Positions 44,179 to 54,059 are shown, counted from the first letter of the stretch. The stretch is DNA of 64,000 nucleotides from DYJE01 sp041660385 (GCA_041660385.1 JBAZWJ010000033.1:1-64000); one strand, 5' to 3'. The notes: generated by a model from the letters alone, not told the origin. Translations and numbers: made by a program.

Positions 44179-45186
44179 GGGCTCTCCATAGCTGGCTTTT
44201 TCATGTGAGTGCAAGTGGATAGAACTGCTGGATTGCCTGGGGCGGTGAATCATGTGATGGCCGCCCATTGAAAACCCTATTTTATTACGTACAGTTCAAG
44301 TTCGGACTGTTTCAATGTACCTGAAAACATCCGATGGTTTTCTGTCTAACCACTTGAGTCATTACCAAAATTTTCAAAGTCGCTCATTTTTGAAAAGATT
44401 ATAACTGATAAAATCTGAAAAGAAAACCCCTTAGGACCTTCATTAACCATAATTACATGATAATACTGTGAAACTATCTTCGTAAATTATTGAATTAATT
44501 GTATATAAAAAATTTTAAAAAAAAAGCATCAATTGTGTTTGTCAATAGAATTGTACATAGGAAGCAAACTATTTTTCAGCGCTGTTTGACGACATTTAAA
44601 ATGAAGTCATTCAAGTTGTTCAGCCAGCTATGACAAAGGCTTGGGGCTGTATTGTTTATGGGGGTTAATGATTATTCCGAAGATGTCAGGCTTTATTAAA
44701 AAAATCCCAGGCAAACCGATTTACGGGAACAGGGGTTCCGTAATCAAGTTATGCCTGGGAGGCTGTCAAGATTCGTGGGGATACACGTCGAGACAACGCA
44801 AATTAAAATATGGGGAGCACTTCATTTATCCAGAATACCTATGGACCGAAAATCCATTAGTTAAACAAAGCCTGTGTAATGGTTTAATCAATAATATATA
44901 TTGGCATGTTTAATCAATAATTTTTTTTCAAAGTTTGAAAAAAGATGAAAAAATAGGTAAATGGGAATGACAAGAGTTATGCCTTCTGACTGGAGAAGCC
45001 AAGAGATTATTTTTTGTGTAGACATGAGGGGAGTACAACATATTATATTAAGACTTGACAAACATACACTATATGGTGTTGATTTAAACACTTTTTTAAT
45101 GAAGGATGACGTGGTTTAATAAACCGCATGATTGTAATTGAATTACATGTAATTGAATTACATCTAAATTGGGACGAGGGAAATAT
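44179..45186. other. AT-rich gene-poor stretch
   Basis: About 1 kb with no convincing gene. A frame at 44641-44913 (90 codons) has no ribosome site and no recognisable pattern. The stretch is far richer in A and T than its neighbours, has a compact structured element (44706-44759), and could be a degraded island. Beyond that I see nothing I can name. Confidence 0.4.
44706..44759. other. Compact two-stem RNA-like element
   Basis: An outer 8-bp stem, CCCAGGCA (44706-44713) and TGCCTGGG (44752-44759), encloses an inner stem GATTTACGGGAAC (44718-44730) and GGTTCCGTAATC (44734-44745) with an AGG loop and unpaired AACC and AAGTTA linkers. It sits in a gene-poor stretch. It does not match a riboswitch I know. 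Confidence 0.45.
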
Positions 45187-45999
45187 ATGCTGTCAACTTT
45201 ATCGGGCGCGGATGTTGTCCGTGCATACCAGATTCTGTTCAGCCCTGCGGAGTCCATCATCAGGGGGCCATTTTCTCTGTCATTTGTGAAAAGCCTTGAT
45301 CCTTCAACCGTAAAAAATGCATTCAGGAAAAAAGCCCTGGAAACCCATCCTGACAGGGCCAGGGTTGTAGGGCGTGAAGAAATTGAACAGGCTGATCTGT
45401 TCAGGCAGGTGTTGCAGGCTTATGAGGTTTTGCTGCCTGTGGCTGAAAAAAGCAGTTCAACTGAGGCGAAAGCCCAGGCGTTCGCTAAGACTTCACAGGA
45501 GTTTGCAAAAACATCAGGCGATGAAAAAAATAAGCAAAAACAAAGGTATAGACCGAGGCAGGCGCCTTACAGGGCCCCGTCATATTTTTACAATGGGATA
45601 ATCCCTCGACACCGTCTTCGGCTCGGACACTATCTATATTATTCTGGCATTATTACGTGGCAGAATCTGATCAACGCTGTGTCGTTTCACATGCGGGTCA
45701 AGCCACGATACGGGGAGATTGCAGTGGATTGGAAAATGATCACCCGTTCCGACCTGATAGGGGCTATTAGTCAGAGACCCCAGGGGGAAATGATAGGTGA
45801 TTACCTGAAACGCTCAGGATTGATTTCCGATTTTCAGCACCTTGCCATTCTGGGTAAACAAAGAAAACTACACTGCCTTTTTGGTGAATATTTTGTTATT
45901 GAAGGCATTTTATCCCCGCGCCAGCTGGATATCGCTGTCAGAAGAGCCGTTCAGCATAATAAGTCGCTCGACGGGTTCAGGGCAGGGTTCAACCGCTGA
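45187..45999 (+). CDS. J-domain protein with a C-terminal MshEN-like domain
   Basis: The N-terminal J-like domain has the HPD motif in FRKKALETHPDRARVV, after helices equivalent to those of DnaJ (SADVVRAYQILF...TVKNAFRKKAL). The last ~120 residues (RLRLGHYLYYSGIITWQNLINAV, EMIGDYLKRSGLISDFQHLAIL) resemble the N-terminal domain of PilB/GspE ATPases, which binds c-di-GMP in some relatives. I start at ATG 45187 behind GAGGG. The MORN lipoprotein follows 25 bp later. The pairing with a chaperone-recruiting J domain is odd and the function unclear. Confidence 0.72.
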   Translation: MLSTLSGADVVRAYQILFSPAESIIRGPFSLSFVKSLDPSTVKNAFRKKALETHPDRARVVGREEIEQADLFRQVLQAYEVLLPVAEKSSSTEAKAQAFAKTSQEFAKTSGDEKNKQKQRYRPRQAPYRAPSYFYNGIIPRHRLRLGHYLYYSGIITWQNLINAVSFHMRVKPRYGEIAVDWKMITRSDLIGAISQRPQGEMIGDYLKRSGLISDFQHLAILGKQRKLHCLFGEYFVIEGILSPRQLDIAVRRAVQHNKSLDGFRAGFNR

Positions 46000-46024
46000 C
46001 AAGGAAATCCAAGGAATAAGATAC

Positions 46025-47428
46025 ATGAGATATATTATATTGATGATAGCCCTTTCCTGCTTTTTTTCAGCAGGTTGTATAGCCCTCGAACCTGTTCCCC
46101 CGTCCGCTCCGGATTCTGCGTCCGCTTTGGTTTCGATTCCGACCGGCGAGTGTATAAGCGGTGACTGTGTCAATGGGAAAGGCGTGATGATTCTACCTGA
46201 CAAATCCATTTACAGAGGGTTGTTTGCGGGCGGAATTCGAAAAGGTCAAGGGAACTGTGCTTTTCCTGATGGTCGGATATACACCGGTGAATTTGACCAG
46301 GGGTTCATGCATGGACAGGGCATGATAACCTATCCCGATGGCTCCAACTACAACGGAGATTTTTTCCAGGGAAACATGACAGGCAAAGGTGTTTTGAGCC
46401 TTTCATCCGGTGTCTATTATTCCGGTGCCTTCAAGGATGGTAAATACCAAGGCTTCGGGACCCTTACCTATCTGGATGGGAGAAAATACAGCGGATATTT
46501 CAAGGCGGGCAGAAAAAACGGTTTCGGGACCACCGTTTTCGCCAGTGGTATGAAATACATAGGGGAACACAGGGACGGAAAAATTGAGGGTGTAGGGACC
46601 ATGATCTACACAACGGGTGATCAGTATACCGGTGAATTCAAGGAAAACACGTTCAATGGAGACGGTGCTGTGACGGCTCCTGACGGCAGCTTGTGTTCGG
46701 GTTACTTTGAAAACGGAGTGATCAAAGGAGCGAGCACCCTGGCTTTTCCGAATACCACCCTTTATCAGGGAGATCTCAGTGAAGACTTGAGGATGAACGG
46801 TGAAGGAATATTGATAAGAGGAGACGGTACGCGGTTTGTGGGTGAATTCAAAGACAACCTCTACAATGGCAAAGGGACGTTGTACTATCCTTGCGGAATC
46901 AGCTATGCAGGTCCTTTTAAGGATGATGTGATGTCAGGAAGAGGCGCCTGGACCTTTCCTGATGGCTGCAAAATGGTCGGTCATCTGGATGTGAGAGACT
47001 CAAGCGGACAGAAAAAGGGCTGGCTTTCAACAGAAACAGAGTGGAAATTCAAAGAAGACGCATTCAAAAAATACCGTCTTTCCGGCAAAGGCGTTTTTAC
47101 CTATCCTGATGGCAGTGAATACACGGGAACCCTTATCAAGGGAATAAAGAATGGAAAAGGGACGCTTAAAAATACCGATGGTTCATCATATCAAGGTGAA
47201 TTCAAGGCAGGCCTTTATGATGGCCCCGGGGTTTTTATTTCTCCGACTGGGGAACGGTTTGAAGGTGTATTTAAAAGCGGTGTCAAACCTAAAAAAGAAA
47301 TCAGAGAAAAAGCCGAAGGCGATGGAGAAGAAGATGATGGTGCATCCGGAGGCCCGGCTATTGGATCGGGTAATTCAGAGAGCCGGAGCAGTAAAAACGA
47401 TCTTAACAAGGCAAGCACCGAAAGCTGA
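46025..47428 (+). CDS. MORN-repeat lipoprotein
   Basis: ATG 46025 (behind AAGGAATAAG) begins a lipoprotein signal peptide with lipobox FSAGC. The rest holds roughly fifteen MORN repeats, each ~23 residues with the pattern YxGxFxxGxxxGxGxxxxPDG (for example YTGEFDQGFMHGQGMITYPDG). One repeat is interrupted (SGQKKGWLSTETE). The C-terminal tail is acidic and glycine-rich (EGDGEEDDGASGG). MORN repeats form a beta sheet that often binds lipids or partner proteins. It probably faces the periplasm. Confidence 0.9.
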   Translation: MRYIILMIALSCFFSAGCIALEPVPPSAPDSASALVSIPTGECISGDCVNGKGVMILPDKSIYRGLFAGGIRKGQGNCAFPDGRIYTGEFDQGFMHGQGMITYPDGSNYNGDFFQGNMTGKGVLSLSSGVYYSGAFKDGKYQGFGTLTYLDGRKYSGYFKAGRKNGFGTTVFASGMKYIGEHRDGKIEGVGTMIYTTGDQYTGEFKENTFNGDGAVTAPDGSLCSGYFENGVIKGASTLAFPNTTLYQGDLSEDLRMNGEGILIRGDGTRFVGEFKDNLYNGKGTLYYPCGISYAGPFKDDVMSGRGAWTFPDGCKMVGHLDVRDSSGQKKGWLSTETEWKFKEDAFKKYRLSGKGVFTYPDGSEYTGTLIKGIKNGKGTLKNTDGSSYQGEFKAGLYDGPGVFISPTGERFEGVFKSGVKPKKEIREKAEGDGEEDDGASGGPAIGSGNSESRSSKNDLNKASTES

Positions 47429-47487
47429 TTGCAGCATACAAATGGGTGACTGATCGTAAGTGCACCCAGATGAAAGGATGTAACCTC

Positions 47488-47703
47488 ATGACAACCTCAT
47501 CCATGGATGAACAGATACTGAGAGCGAGCAAGGAAATCATCGTGAAGTTTATTGAAGTGGGAAAGATTTCACCCACATCGTTTGCAGGCGCTTTCAAGGA
47601 TGTTTTCACAGCCATCGACGAAACAGTGAAAGGGGCAGTCAAGGGTGATACGGACCTTGCACCTGCTTCCGAATCACCCAAGGCTAAAGACAAGAAGAAA
47701 TAA
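47488..47703 (+). CDS. Small conserved protein (Lys-rich tail)
   Basis: ATG 47488 gives about 71 residues: ASKEIIVKFIEVGKISPTSFAGAFKDVFTAIDETVKGA, then a Lys/Asp-rich tail. The helix-turn pattern looks like a compact conserved protein, but I cannot name a family. It follows the MORN gene by 60 bp on the same strand and may be co-transcribed with it. An earlier start at 47446 lacks support. Confidence 0.55.
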   Translation: MTTSSMDEQILRASKEIIVKFIEVGKISPTSFAGAFKDVFTAIDETVKGAVKGDTDLAPASESPKAKDKKK

Positions 47704-47730
47704 AAAGGAATTAAGATTTATGTATGATTC

Positions 47731-50412
47731 TCAATGAGCCTCCGCCCAATTTTTTCCTGTAGCAATATTGACTTTCAACGGGACTTTAAGCTCCCAGATA
47801 TGCTCCATGATGTCTCTGATTCTTGCTGAGACGTTTTCAACCGCTGTTTTTTCCACTTCAAATACGATTTCGTCATGAACGGAGAGAAGCATTCGTGCGT
47901 TCAGATTTTCCTCTGTGATGGCTTTATTGCATCCGATCATGGCCAGCTTGATCAGGTCAGCCGCAGTCCCCTGGATAGGAGTGTTGATGGCTGATCGTTC
48001 GGCAAACTGCCTGATGCCTATGTTGGGGCTGTGAATTTCCGGGAGTGTGCGGATCCGGCCAAGCAGTGTGCTTGTTTGCCCAGTGGCCCTTGCGTCGACG
48101 ACCGCCTGATCCATGAAACGTTTAACCCCGTTATACCTTTCAAAATAATGGGTGATGTATGTCCTTGCCATTTTCTGGCTGATGCCGAGTTCCCGTGAAA
48201 GACCGAAAGGACTCATTCCGTATACAATGCCGAAGTTGATGGCTTTTGCCTGACGTCTCAGGTCATCGGTGACAAGGGATGGGTGGTAGTTGAACACCTC
48301 GGCTGCCGTTCTGGTATGGATGTCTTCATTATTATTAAACGCCTCGATAAGTATCTCGTCGTCCGAGCAGTGGGCAAGAATACGGAGTTCGATCTGGGAA
48401 TAATCTGCTGATATGAGAACGTAATCATCGTCCGGAATGAAGGCGCTTCGTATCAAACGGCCTTCTTCTGTCCGGATGGGGATGTTCTGGAGATTGGGTT
48501 CCGAGCTGCTTAGCCTTCCGGTTACGGCGACGGTCTGGTTGAACGAGGTGTGTATTCTTCCTGTGCTGGGGTTGACCAGGCCGATCAAGGCGTCAGTGTA
48601 GGTCGATTTCAGTTTGGCAACGGTTCTGTATCGAAGAATTTTTGCAGGCAGTTCATGGTGTTCGGAAAGGATGGTGAGAACGTCCACATCCGTGGAATAA
48701 CCTGTTTTCTTTTTAGTTTTTTTCTGTACCGGAAGATTCAGTTTTTCGAAAAGAATGGTTCCAAGTTGCTGGGAACTCTGGATGTTGAACCGTTCTCCTG
48801 CCAGTGAATAAATGGTTTCTTCCATGTTGGCAAGTTCATTTTCGAACGTGGCTGAAAGACCTTTAAGCGTTGGCTCATCCACCCTTATTCCGTTCATTTC
48901 CACCTGGGCCAGAACAAGGCAGAGGGGTATTTCAACAGTTTCGAACAAGGATACAAGACCGGGTGATTTCCCAAGCTCTTCGTTGTAATGCTTATAAATA
49001 AGACGTGTGATGTCAGCGTCTTCCGCAGCATAAGGAACAGATTTTTCAAGGGGAACCTGGGAGAAGAGGAGGGCGTTTTTTCCTTTGCCAGCCACATCCT
49101 CATAGGTAATGGTTTTATGGTTCAACACTTCCATGGCGATGTCGTCAAGTCCATGGGCCCGTTTGGCCGGGTTGAGCACATAAGACGCGATCATGGTATC
49201 AAAAGCAACGCCTTTCAGGTCGATTCCATGCCGTTTGAGAACGATCAGATCATATTTGATGTTCTGACCGATTTTCCCGATGGCAGGGTTTTCCAGAACA
49301 GGTCTCAACGTTTCAAGAACTAGATCCATGTCGAGCTGGGGAGGTGCATCAGGGTAAGTGTGGGCCACCGGGATGTAAAATCCCTCGTTATCGCTCACAG
49401 AAAACGAAAGCCCCACCAGATCGGCACGCATGGGATCGGTGGACGTGGTTTCCGTATCTACCGAAATACATGTTTCATTTGAAAGGCTTGCCACAAGGCT
49501 TTCAAGGGCTTCTTTAGTAAGGACGCCCTGATAGTTTTTTGTCGAGAGATCCGAGGTTTTGGGGAAATCCTGCTGGAATTTTTTGAAGCCCAGTTCGGTG
49601 AACAACTCGTTGAGGATTCCCCCATCCGGTTCGTTCACTTTGCAGTCATCGATTTGAAAATCCATTGCCGTTGCTGTGTCGATGGTGACAAGTTGTCTGC
49701 TTAAGAAGGCCAGGTCTTTGTTCTTGGCCAGGTTTTCCTTCTGTTTTTTTGCGGTGATTTTGTCCAGGTTTTCGTACAGGGCGTCCAGGCTTCCAAATTC
49801 TTCAATGAGCGTCGGGGCTGTTTTTTTTCCGATTCCGGGAACGCCTGGAACGTTATCCGACGCATCACCTGTCAAAGCCATCACATCAATAATTTTTTCA
49901 GGGAAAACACCTGTTCGTTCCTTGACCTCATTCTTCCCGATCATCGCTTCTTTCATGGGATCGAAAATAAGGATGTTATCGTTCACAAGCTGCATGAAAT
50001 CTTTATCACCACTTACAAGGATCACCTGATATCCCTGGCGTTCCGATTCCACAGCGGCCGTTCCAATGAGGTCATCTGCTTCAAAACCCTGTTTTTCATA
50101 AGACTTGATTTTAAAACCTTCGGTGATTTGTTTAATATAAGGTATTTGAACCGAAAGTTCGTCAGGCATGGCAGGGCGGTTTGCCTTGTACTCCGGGAAA
50201 ACGTCGTGGCGGAAAGACGGACCTCTGGAGTCGAAAAACATGGCCAGATAATCGGGTTTCTTTTCTTTGATCAGACGGATCAGGATCTGTGTGAATCCAA
50301 GAATGGCGTTCGTGGGTAGCCCCTTTGAATTGGAAAGCATGGGAAGGGCATGGAAACTCCTGTAAATATATGCGCTTCCGTCGATCAGGTAGATGGTCTT
50401 TGACGGGTTCAT
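47731..50412 (-). CDS. polA: DNA polymerase I
   Basis: PolA fills gaps and removes RNA primers. All three domains are intact: 5'-3' exonuclease at the N-terminus (YLIDGSAYIYRSFHALP, SGDKDFMQLV), 3'-5' proofreading (SVDTETTSTDP, FDTMIASYVLN, AEDADITRLIY), and the polymerase (SADYSQIELRILAH, RRQAKAINFGIVYGMS, SVHDEIVFEV). At 893 residues it is full length. The catalytic Asp and Glu of the proofreading site are present, unlike in some thermophile enzymes. It is alone on its strand. Confidence 0.97.
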   Translation of the reverse strand: MNPSKTIYLIDGSAYIYRSFHALPMLSNSKGLPTNAILGFTQILIRLIKEKKPDYLAMFFDSRGPSFRHDVFPEYKANRPAMPDELSVQIPYIKQITEGFKIKSYEKQGFEADDLIGTAAVESERQGYQVILVSGDKDFMQLVNDNILIFDPMKEAMIGKNEVKERTGVFPEKIIDVMALTGDASDNVPGVPGIGKKTAPTLIEEFGSLDALYENLDKITAKKQKENLAKNKDLAFLSRQLVTIDTATAMDFQIDDCKVNEPDGGILNELFTELGFKKFQQDFPKTSDLSTKNYQGVLTKEALESLVASLSNETCISVDTETTSTDPMRADLVGLSFSVSDNEGFYIPVAHTYPDAPPQLDMDLVLETLRPVLENPAIGKIGQNIKYDLIVLKRHGIDLKGVAFDTMIASYVLNPAKRAHGLDDIAMEVLNHKTITYEDVAGKGKNALLFSQVPLEKSVPYAAEDADITRLIYKHYNEELGKSPGLVSLFETVEIPLCLVLAQVEMNGIRVDEPTLKGLSATFENELANMEETIYSLAGERFNIQSSQQLGTILFEKLNLPVQKKTKKKTGYSTDVDVLTILSEHHELPAKILRYRTVAKLKSTYTDALIGLVNPSTGRIHTSFNQTVAVTGRLSSSEPNLQNIPIRTEEGRLIRSAFIPDDDYVLISADYSQIELRILAHCSDDEILIEAFNNNEDIHTRTAAEVFNYHPSLVTDDLRRQAKAINFGIVYGMSPFGLSRELGISQKMARTYITHYFERYNGVKRFMDQAVVDARATGQTSTLLGRIRTLPEIHSPNIGIRQFAERSAINTPIQGTAADLIKLAMIGCNKAITEENLNARMLLSVHDEIVFEVEKTAVENVSARIRDIMEHIWELKVPLKVNIATGKNWAEAH

Positions 50413-50601
50413 GGGCCTTGTATCTCTCCAATGGGGTTGTGGTGTTTGACTTTGGATCAGGTATAGATTATTATTTCCGCCTTAAAAAACATCCGGGTCT
50501 GAACGTGTTTCAAGGGTGTTATGTCCTTTGCGTATTATCATGATTGTTCGTAAACGACAAGCCAAACGGGAGATTTGCAACGGATGATCAAGGGGGAGAA
50601 G

Positions 50602-50829
50602 ATGGTACAAAAGGAAAAAAGAATTTCAGCTTATAAAGAAAAGAAAATGAAAACACGGGAGATTCCCTGCCATTGTTGCGGAGCTGCGCCGGACTTTTGC
50701 TGGCGCTGTCGCTGTGGTTTTGCCATGTGTCAGAATTGCATGGAAGAAAACTTCTGGGGTATCACCTGCAACGGAATCACATGGGACTGCCCGGATTGCG
50801 GAGGTCAGAATGGATTTGGTAATCAGTAG
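50602..50829 (+). CDS. Small zinc-ribbon protein
   Basis: This 75-residue protein carries four CxxC-type pairs (CHCCG, CWRCRCG, CQNCMEE, CPDCGG), enough to bind two zinc ions. An N-terminal stretch is Lys-rich (VQKEKRISAYKEKKMK). I place the start at ATG 50602 behind AGGGGG; ATG 50584 is possible. The family is not one I can name, but such short proteins are conserved in sulfate reducers. It may bind nucleic acid. Confidence 0.75.
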   Translation: MVQKEKRISAYKEKKMKTREIPCHCCGAAPDFCWRCRCGFAMCQNCMEENFWGITCNGITWDCPDCGGQNGFGNQ

Positions 50830-50890
50830 CTGGCACATTTATGCTGATTGTTCTTATTAGGGAAACAAATCAAACTGCTCAAATGATCTT

Positions 50891-50915
50891 TTTCGAACGT
50901 TGATAATGTTCGAAA
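50891..50915. promoter_or_regulatory. TTTCGAAC inverted repeat upstream of rdgB
   Basis: TTTCGAAC (50891-50898) and GTTCGAAA (50908-50915) are exact complements with a 9-bp spacer, possibly a dimeric regulator site. It is 250 bp from rdgB and 60 bp after the zinc-ribbon gene, so its target is unclear. The rest of the 338-bp gap shows nothing further. Confidence 0.35.
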
Positions 50916-51167
50916 TAAAACATATGTTCGACCTGTATTCGTTATGAACGGGTTTGGATTTTCATTTGTGAAAAGATGTAACGCGTTGAATGCAAAGCCT
51001 TTACAAAAAATGAATTGTGGATTATACGGGTTGTTCTGAGAAATTGTCATGATTTTTCATAGGGTGGGAAATGAAATCGGTTGTTAAAATGAAATACAAA
51101 TGAACGCCGATGGCACTGAAGCCGACACTGTTCCACCTTATCGTTATTAATGCGTTGAAAGGATACC

Positions 51168-51833
51168 ATGGGAAAGCGAACGATGATTGTTCTTGCCACT
51201 CGAAACAAAGGCAAGACAGAGGAAATTAGAGAACTTTTGAAACAATTCCCAGTGGATCTCAAAAACCTTGATGATTTTGGACCCATCCCCTCTGTGGTGG
51301 AGGACGGGGAGACCTTTGACGACAACGCTTATAAAAAAGCGAGTTTCACAGCAAGAGTTCTTGGAATTCCGGCCATAGCCGATGATTCAGGTCTGGTTGT
51401 TGACGCTCTTGACGGGGCACCTGGAGTTTATTCGGCACGTTATGCCGGGGAGGATGCTTCGGATGAAGAAAATCTGAAGAAGCTGCTGGTTGCAATGGCA
51501 GGGAAAACAAATCGGAGTGCAGCGTTTGAATGTGTGGTTTCCCTTGCTGTGCCATCAGGTGCGGCTTTGACCTACGAAGGCCGCTGTGAAGGAGTGATAA
51601 CCGAGACTCCAGCCGGGACCAACGGTTTTGGCTATGATCCTGTATTTTTTCACCAGGAATCCAACAAAACATTTGCTGAAATAGGTCTTTCGGAAAAGGG
51701 TGCTGTAAGTCACCGGGGAAAAGCTTTGACAGATATGGTCAATGAATTCGAAAAGGTTTTGATCTGGATTGAGCAGTGTATGCCAAACTTGACAAAGCAG
51801 GGATGTATGGCCGGTTCACCCGATTGCGAATAA
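51168..51833 (+). CDS. rdgB: XTP/dITP diphosphatase (non-canonical purine NTP pyrophosphatase)
   Basis: It cleaves dITP and XTP to keep damaged purines out of DNA. The signature VLATRNKGKTEEIRELL is at the N-terminus, followed by VVEDGETFDDNAYKKA, AIADDSGLVVDAL and GVYSARYAG. The C-terminus FAEIGLSEKGAVSHRGKAL is also typical. The 221-residue length includes a short Cys-containing tail (CMPNLTKQGCMAGSPDCE) beyond the usual end. It is alone on its strand. Confidence 0.94.
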   Translation: MGKRTMIVLATRNKGKTEEIRELLKQFPVDLKNLDDFGPIPSVVEDGETFDDNAYKKASFTARVLGIPAIADDSGLVVDALDGAPGVYSARYAGEDASDEENLKKLLVAMAGKTNRSAAFECVVSLAVPSGAALTYEGRCEGVITETPAGTNGFGYDPVFFHQESNKTFAEIGLSEKGAVSHRGKALTDMVNEFEKVLIWIEQCMPNLTKQGCMAGSPDCE

Positions 51834-51834
51834 A

Positions 51835-51965
51835 GATGGCGTCGTAAAAAGTCCCATATGCGGCGTTATAGTGTTTGGCCGGACGTTCGACGTACGTTTA
51901 TGTACGCCGTAACAATCGGCCAAACACTATGCCTTGCCTATGGGCCTTTTTCCATAGCCATCAGG
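51835..51965. repeat. Long palindromic intergenic element
   Basis: ATAGTGTTTGGCCG (51868-51881) is mirrored by CGGCCAAACACTAT (51917-51930). Outer parts (AAAAAGTCCCATATGC and GCCTATGGGCCTTTTT) continue the pairing imperfectly, and GTAC-GTTTAT-GTAC forms the tip. The whole 131-bp unit could fold into one long stem, a MITE-like structure. It lies between rdgB and pckG. Confidence 0.7.
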
Positions 51966-52067
51966 TGAGTTTTAACTGGTAAATATAATAACGAAAATTA
52001 GTTTTTTAAAAACCAAACGATATGTAAATGAAGCAATTTCATTTACGCTAACAAAGGCAGGGAAAAA

Positions 52068-53990
52068 ATGGCAGAGAAACAGGTGATGATTGGGGGTGTC
52101 GCAACGATCTCCGAAGCGATGAAACTATTTGAAGCCCGTATGGATAAAGAAAATCTGGACAAGATCAAAAGCATAAAGACGGAAAGCGCTTTGCTTAAAA
52201 TAGCTAATGCTGCTGCCATGTGTGACCCTGATTCGATTTTTATAAACACAGGTTCTGAGCAGGACAAACAGTTTATACGTGATATGGCCTTGAAACAAGG
52301 TGAGGAAAAGAAACTGGCCATGGATGGGCACACCATCCATTTTGATCTGAAGGAAGAGCAGGGCAGAATCACGGACCGCACGTTCTATATGGCGGAACCC
52401 GGAGACGAAGTGAGCTCACTTGCTAATCGCATCGATAGAACAGAAGCCTTGAACGATGTCAAAGAAAAGATGACCGGCATCATGAAAGGAAAGATCATGG
52501 TGGTTGGTTTTTATATGAGAGGGCCTGTGGGAGCAGTTGGAGCCAACCCCGCTATTGAGATCACCAGTTCCCTCTATGTTTGCCACAGTGCCGAAATGCT
52601 TTACAGAAACTGCTACTCAGCCTTTGATTCCGAAGTGAAACGCCTGGGCCATTATTACACCAACATCCACTCCCAGGGTAAAAACAGAGCGGAAGACCTG
52701 CCCCACGCCAGGGTCTACATGGACCGTCATGAACAGACCACATACAGCATCAACTGCACATACGCAGGAAACACCCTGCTTCTCAAAAAAGGGAACCATC
52801 GGTTTTCCATCGACAAAGCGGTGTACACAAACAGGGGCAATGAACTGGCCGAACATATGTTTATCACAGGAATTTCAGGCCCCAATAGCCGGATAACCTG
52901 GTTTGCGGGAGCCGCACCCAGCGGATGCGGAAAAACCACCACCGCCATGGCAGGCAATCATTTTGTAGGTGATGATCTGGCCCAGATGTGGATTGACGAC
53001 CAGGGGTATATCCGGTCCATTAACCCCGAATCAGGGATTTTCGGCATTGTGGAGGATGTGAACTGGGAAGGCGATCCCAAACTCATGGAACTCTTGAGAA
53101 ACCCCGGAACGGAAGTGATCTGGTCCAACGTCCTTATTGACGATAATGGCATACCCCACTGGACAGGCAACGGCGAACCCCTTCCCCCCAAAGGATTCAA
53201 TTTTCAGGGTGAATGGACCAACGGTAATGGTGCGCCGCCTTCCCATGCAAATGCCAGGGCAACGTTGGTTGCCAGCGCCCTTGACAACTATTCCAAAGCA
53301 TCTGAAGATCCAAAAGGCGTGCAGACAAGCGTCATCACATACAGCGGAAGAGACAGCGACACCATGCCTCCTGTGTGGGTTGCTAAAACCGTGGAGCAGG
53401 GTGTGATCATCGGAGCCTCCATTGTTTCAGCTGCAACAGCCACCGAGGTCGGAGCCACCGGAGTGAAACGCGCTCCCTGGGCCAACGCTGCTTTTATTCC
53501 GGGCTCACTGGGTGATTATATGGATGCCCAGTTCAAATTTTTCGGAAACCCCAAGCTCAACGCCAACGGCGGACGTCCCATCATAGCCGGTCTGAACTAT
53601 TTTCTCACCGACGAAGCCCGTGGCGGAAGCACAAAGAAACTTTTAGGCGAGAAACGGGATGTGAAAGTCTGGTTGGCCTGGCTGGAACGCCGTTTCCATA
53701 ATGAAGTTGGAGCCATTGAAACCCCCATCGGTTTTATTCCGAAGTTTGGAGATTTGAAAGCCCTTTTCAACGACATCATCGGTAAGGAATACGCTGAAGA
53801 TCTCTACACACGTCAGTTTTCCTTGTATGTGGATAACATCGTGAACAGGATTGATCTCCAGATTAAAGCATACGCAAGCGAAAAGAACTTGCCCGATGCG
53901 TGCATGACCGTGTTGAACGACCAGAAAAAAGGTCTGATTGATCTGAAAGCCAGATGCGGAGCTGTTGTGAAGCCTGCGGATCTTTGCTGA
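52068..53990 (+). CDS. pckG: Phosphoenolpyruvate carboxykinase (GTP)
   Basis: It converts oxaloacetate to PEP, the first step of gluconeogenesis, with GTP. The P-loop is APSGCGKTTTAMAG, a variant of the usual SACGKTN; INPESGIFGI and IWSNVLIDDNGIPHWTGNGE follow the family order. The 640-residue length is slightly above the GTP-type norm (~600), mostly through an N-terminal extension with a Glu/Lys-rich region. It fits autotrophic or acetate-based carbon metabolism. A strong terminator follows. Confidence 0.9.
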   Translation: MAEKQVMIGGVATISEAMKLFEARMDKENLDKIKSIKTESALLKIANAAAMCDPDSIFINTGSEQDKQFIRDMALKQGEEKKLAMDGHTIHFDLKEEQGRITDRTFYMAEPGDEVSSLANRIDRTEALNDVKEKMTGIMKGKIMVVGFYMRGPVGAVGANPAIEITSSLYVCHSAEMLYRNCYSAFDSEVKRLGHYYTNIHSQGKNRAEDLPHARVYMDRHEQTTYSINCTYAGNTLLLKKGNHRFSIDKAVYTNRGNELAEHMFITGISGPNSRITWFAGAAPSGCGKTTTAMAGNHFVGDDLAQMWIDDQGYIRSINPESGIFGIVEDVNWEGDPKLMELLRNPGTEVIWSNVLIDDNGIPHWTGNGEPLPPKGFNFQGEWTNGNGAPPSHANARATLVASALDNYSKASEDPKGVQTSVITYSGRDSDTMPPVWVAKTVEQGVIIGASIVSAATATEVGATGVKRAPWANAAFIPGSLGDYMDAQFKFFGNPKLNANGGRPIIAGLNYFLTDEARGGSTKKLLGEKRDVKVWLAWLERRFHNEVGAIETPIGFIPKFGDLKALFNDIIGKEYAEDLYTRQFSLYVDNIVNRIDLQIKAYASEKNLPDACMTVLNDQKKGLIDLKARCGAVVKPADLC

Positions 53991-54025
53991 TCATTTAAAT
54001 CTGTTTCAGATTTAAATTAAAATTT

Positions 54026-54059
54026 AAAAGGAGGGTGCATAAAAGCCCCTCCTTTTTTT
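54026..54059 (+). terminator. Rho-independent terminator after pckG
   Basis: AGGAGGG (54029-54035) pairs with the CCCTCCT at the start of a long T-run, with a 10-11-nt loop. Confidence 0.82.

Noticed and set aside
44706..44759. A c-di-GMP (GEMM) riboswitch, because of AGGCAAACC
   Set aside because: The tetraloop, the downstream GACGCAAAGCC-type strand and the second helix are absent, so only the short string matches.
44641..44913. A 90-codon gene in the AT-rich stretch
   Set aside because: No ribosome site, no family resemblance, and it overlaps the structured element; treated as chance.
50891..50915. A LexA/SOS box of the GAAC-N4-GTTC type
   Set aside because: The spacer is 9 bp rather than 4, and neither flanking gene is a usual SOS gene.
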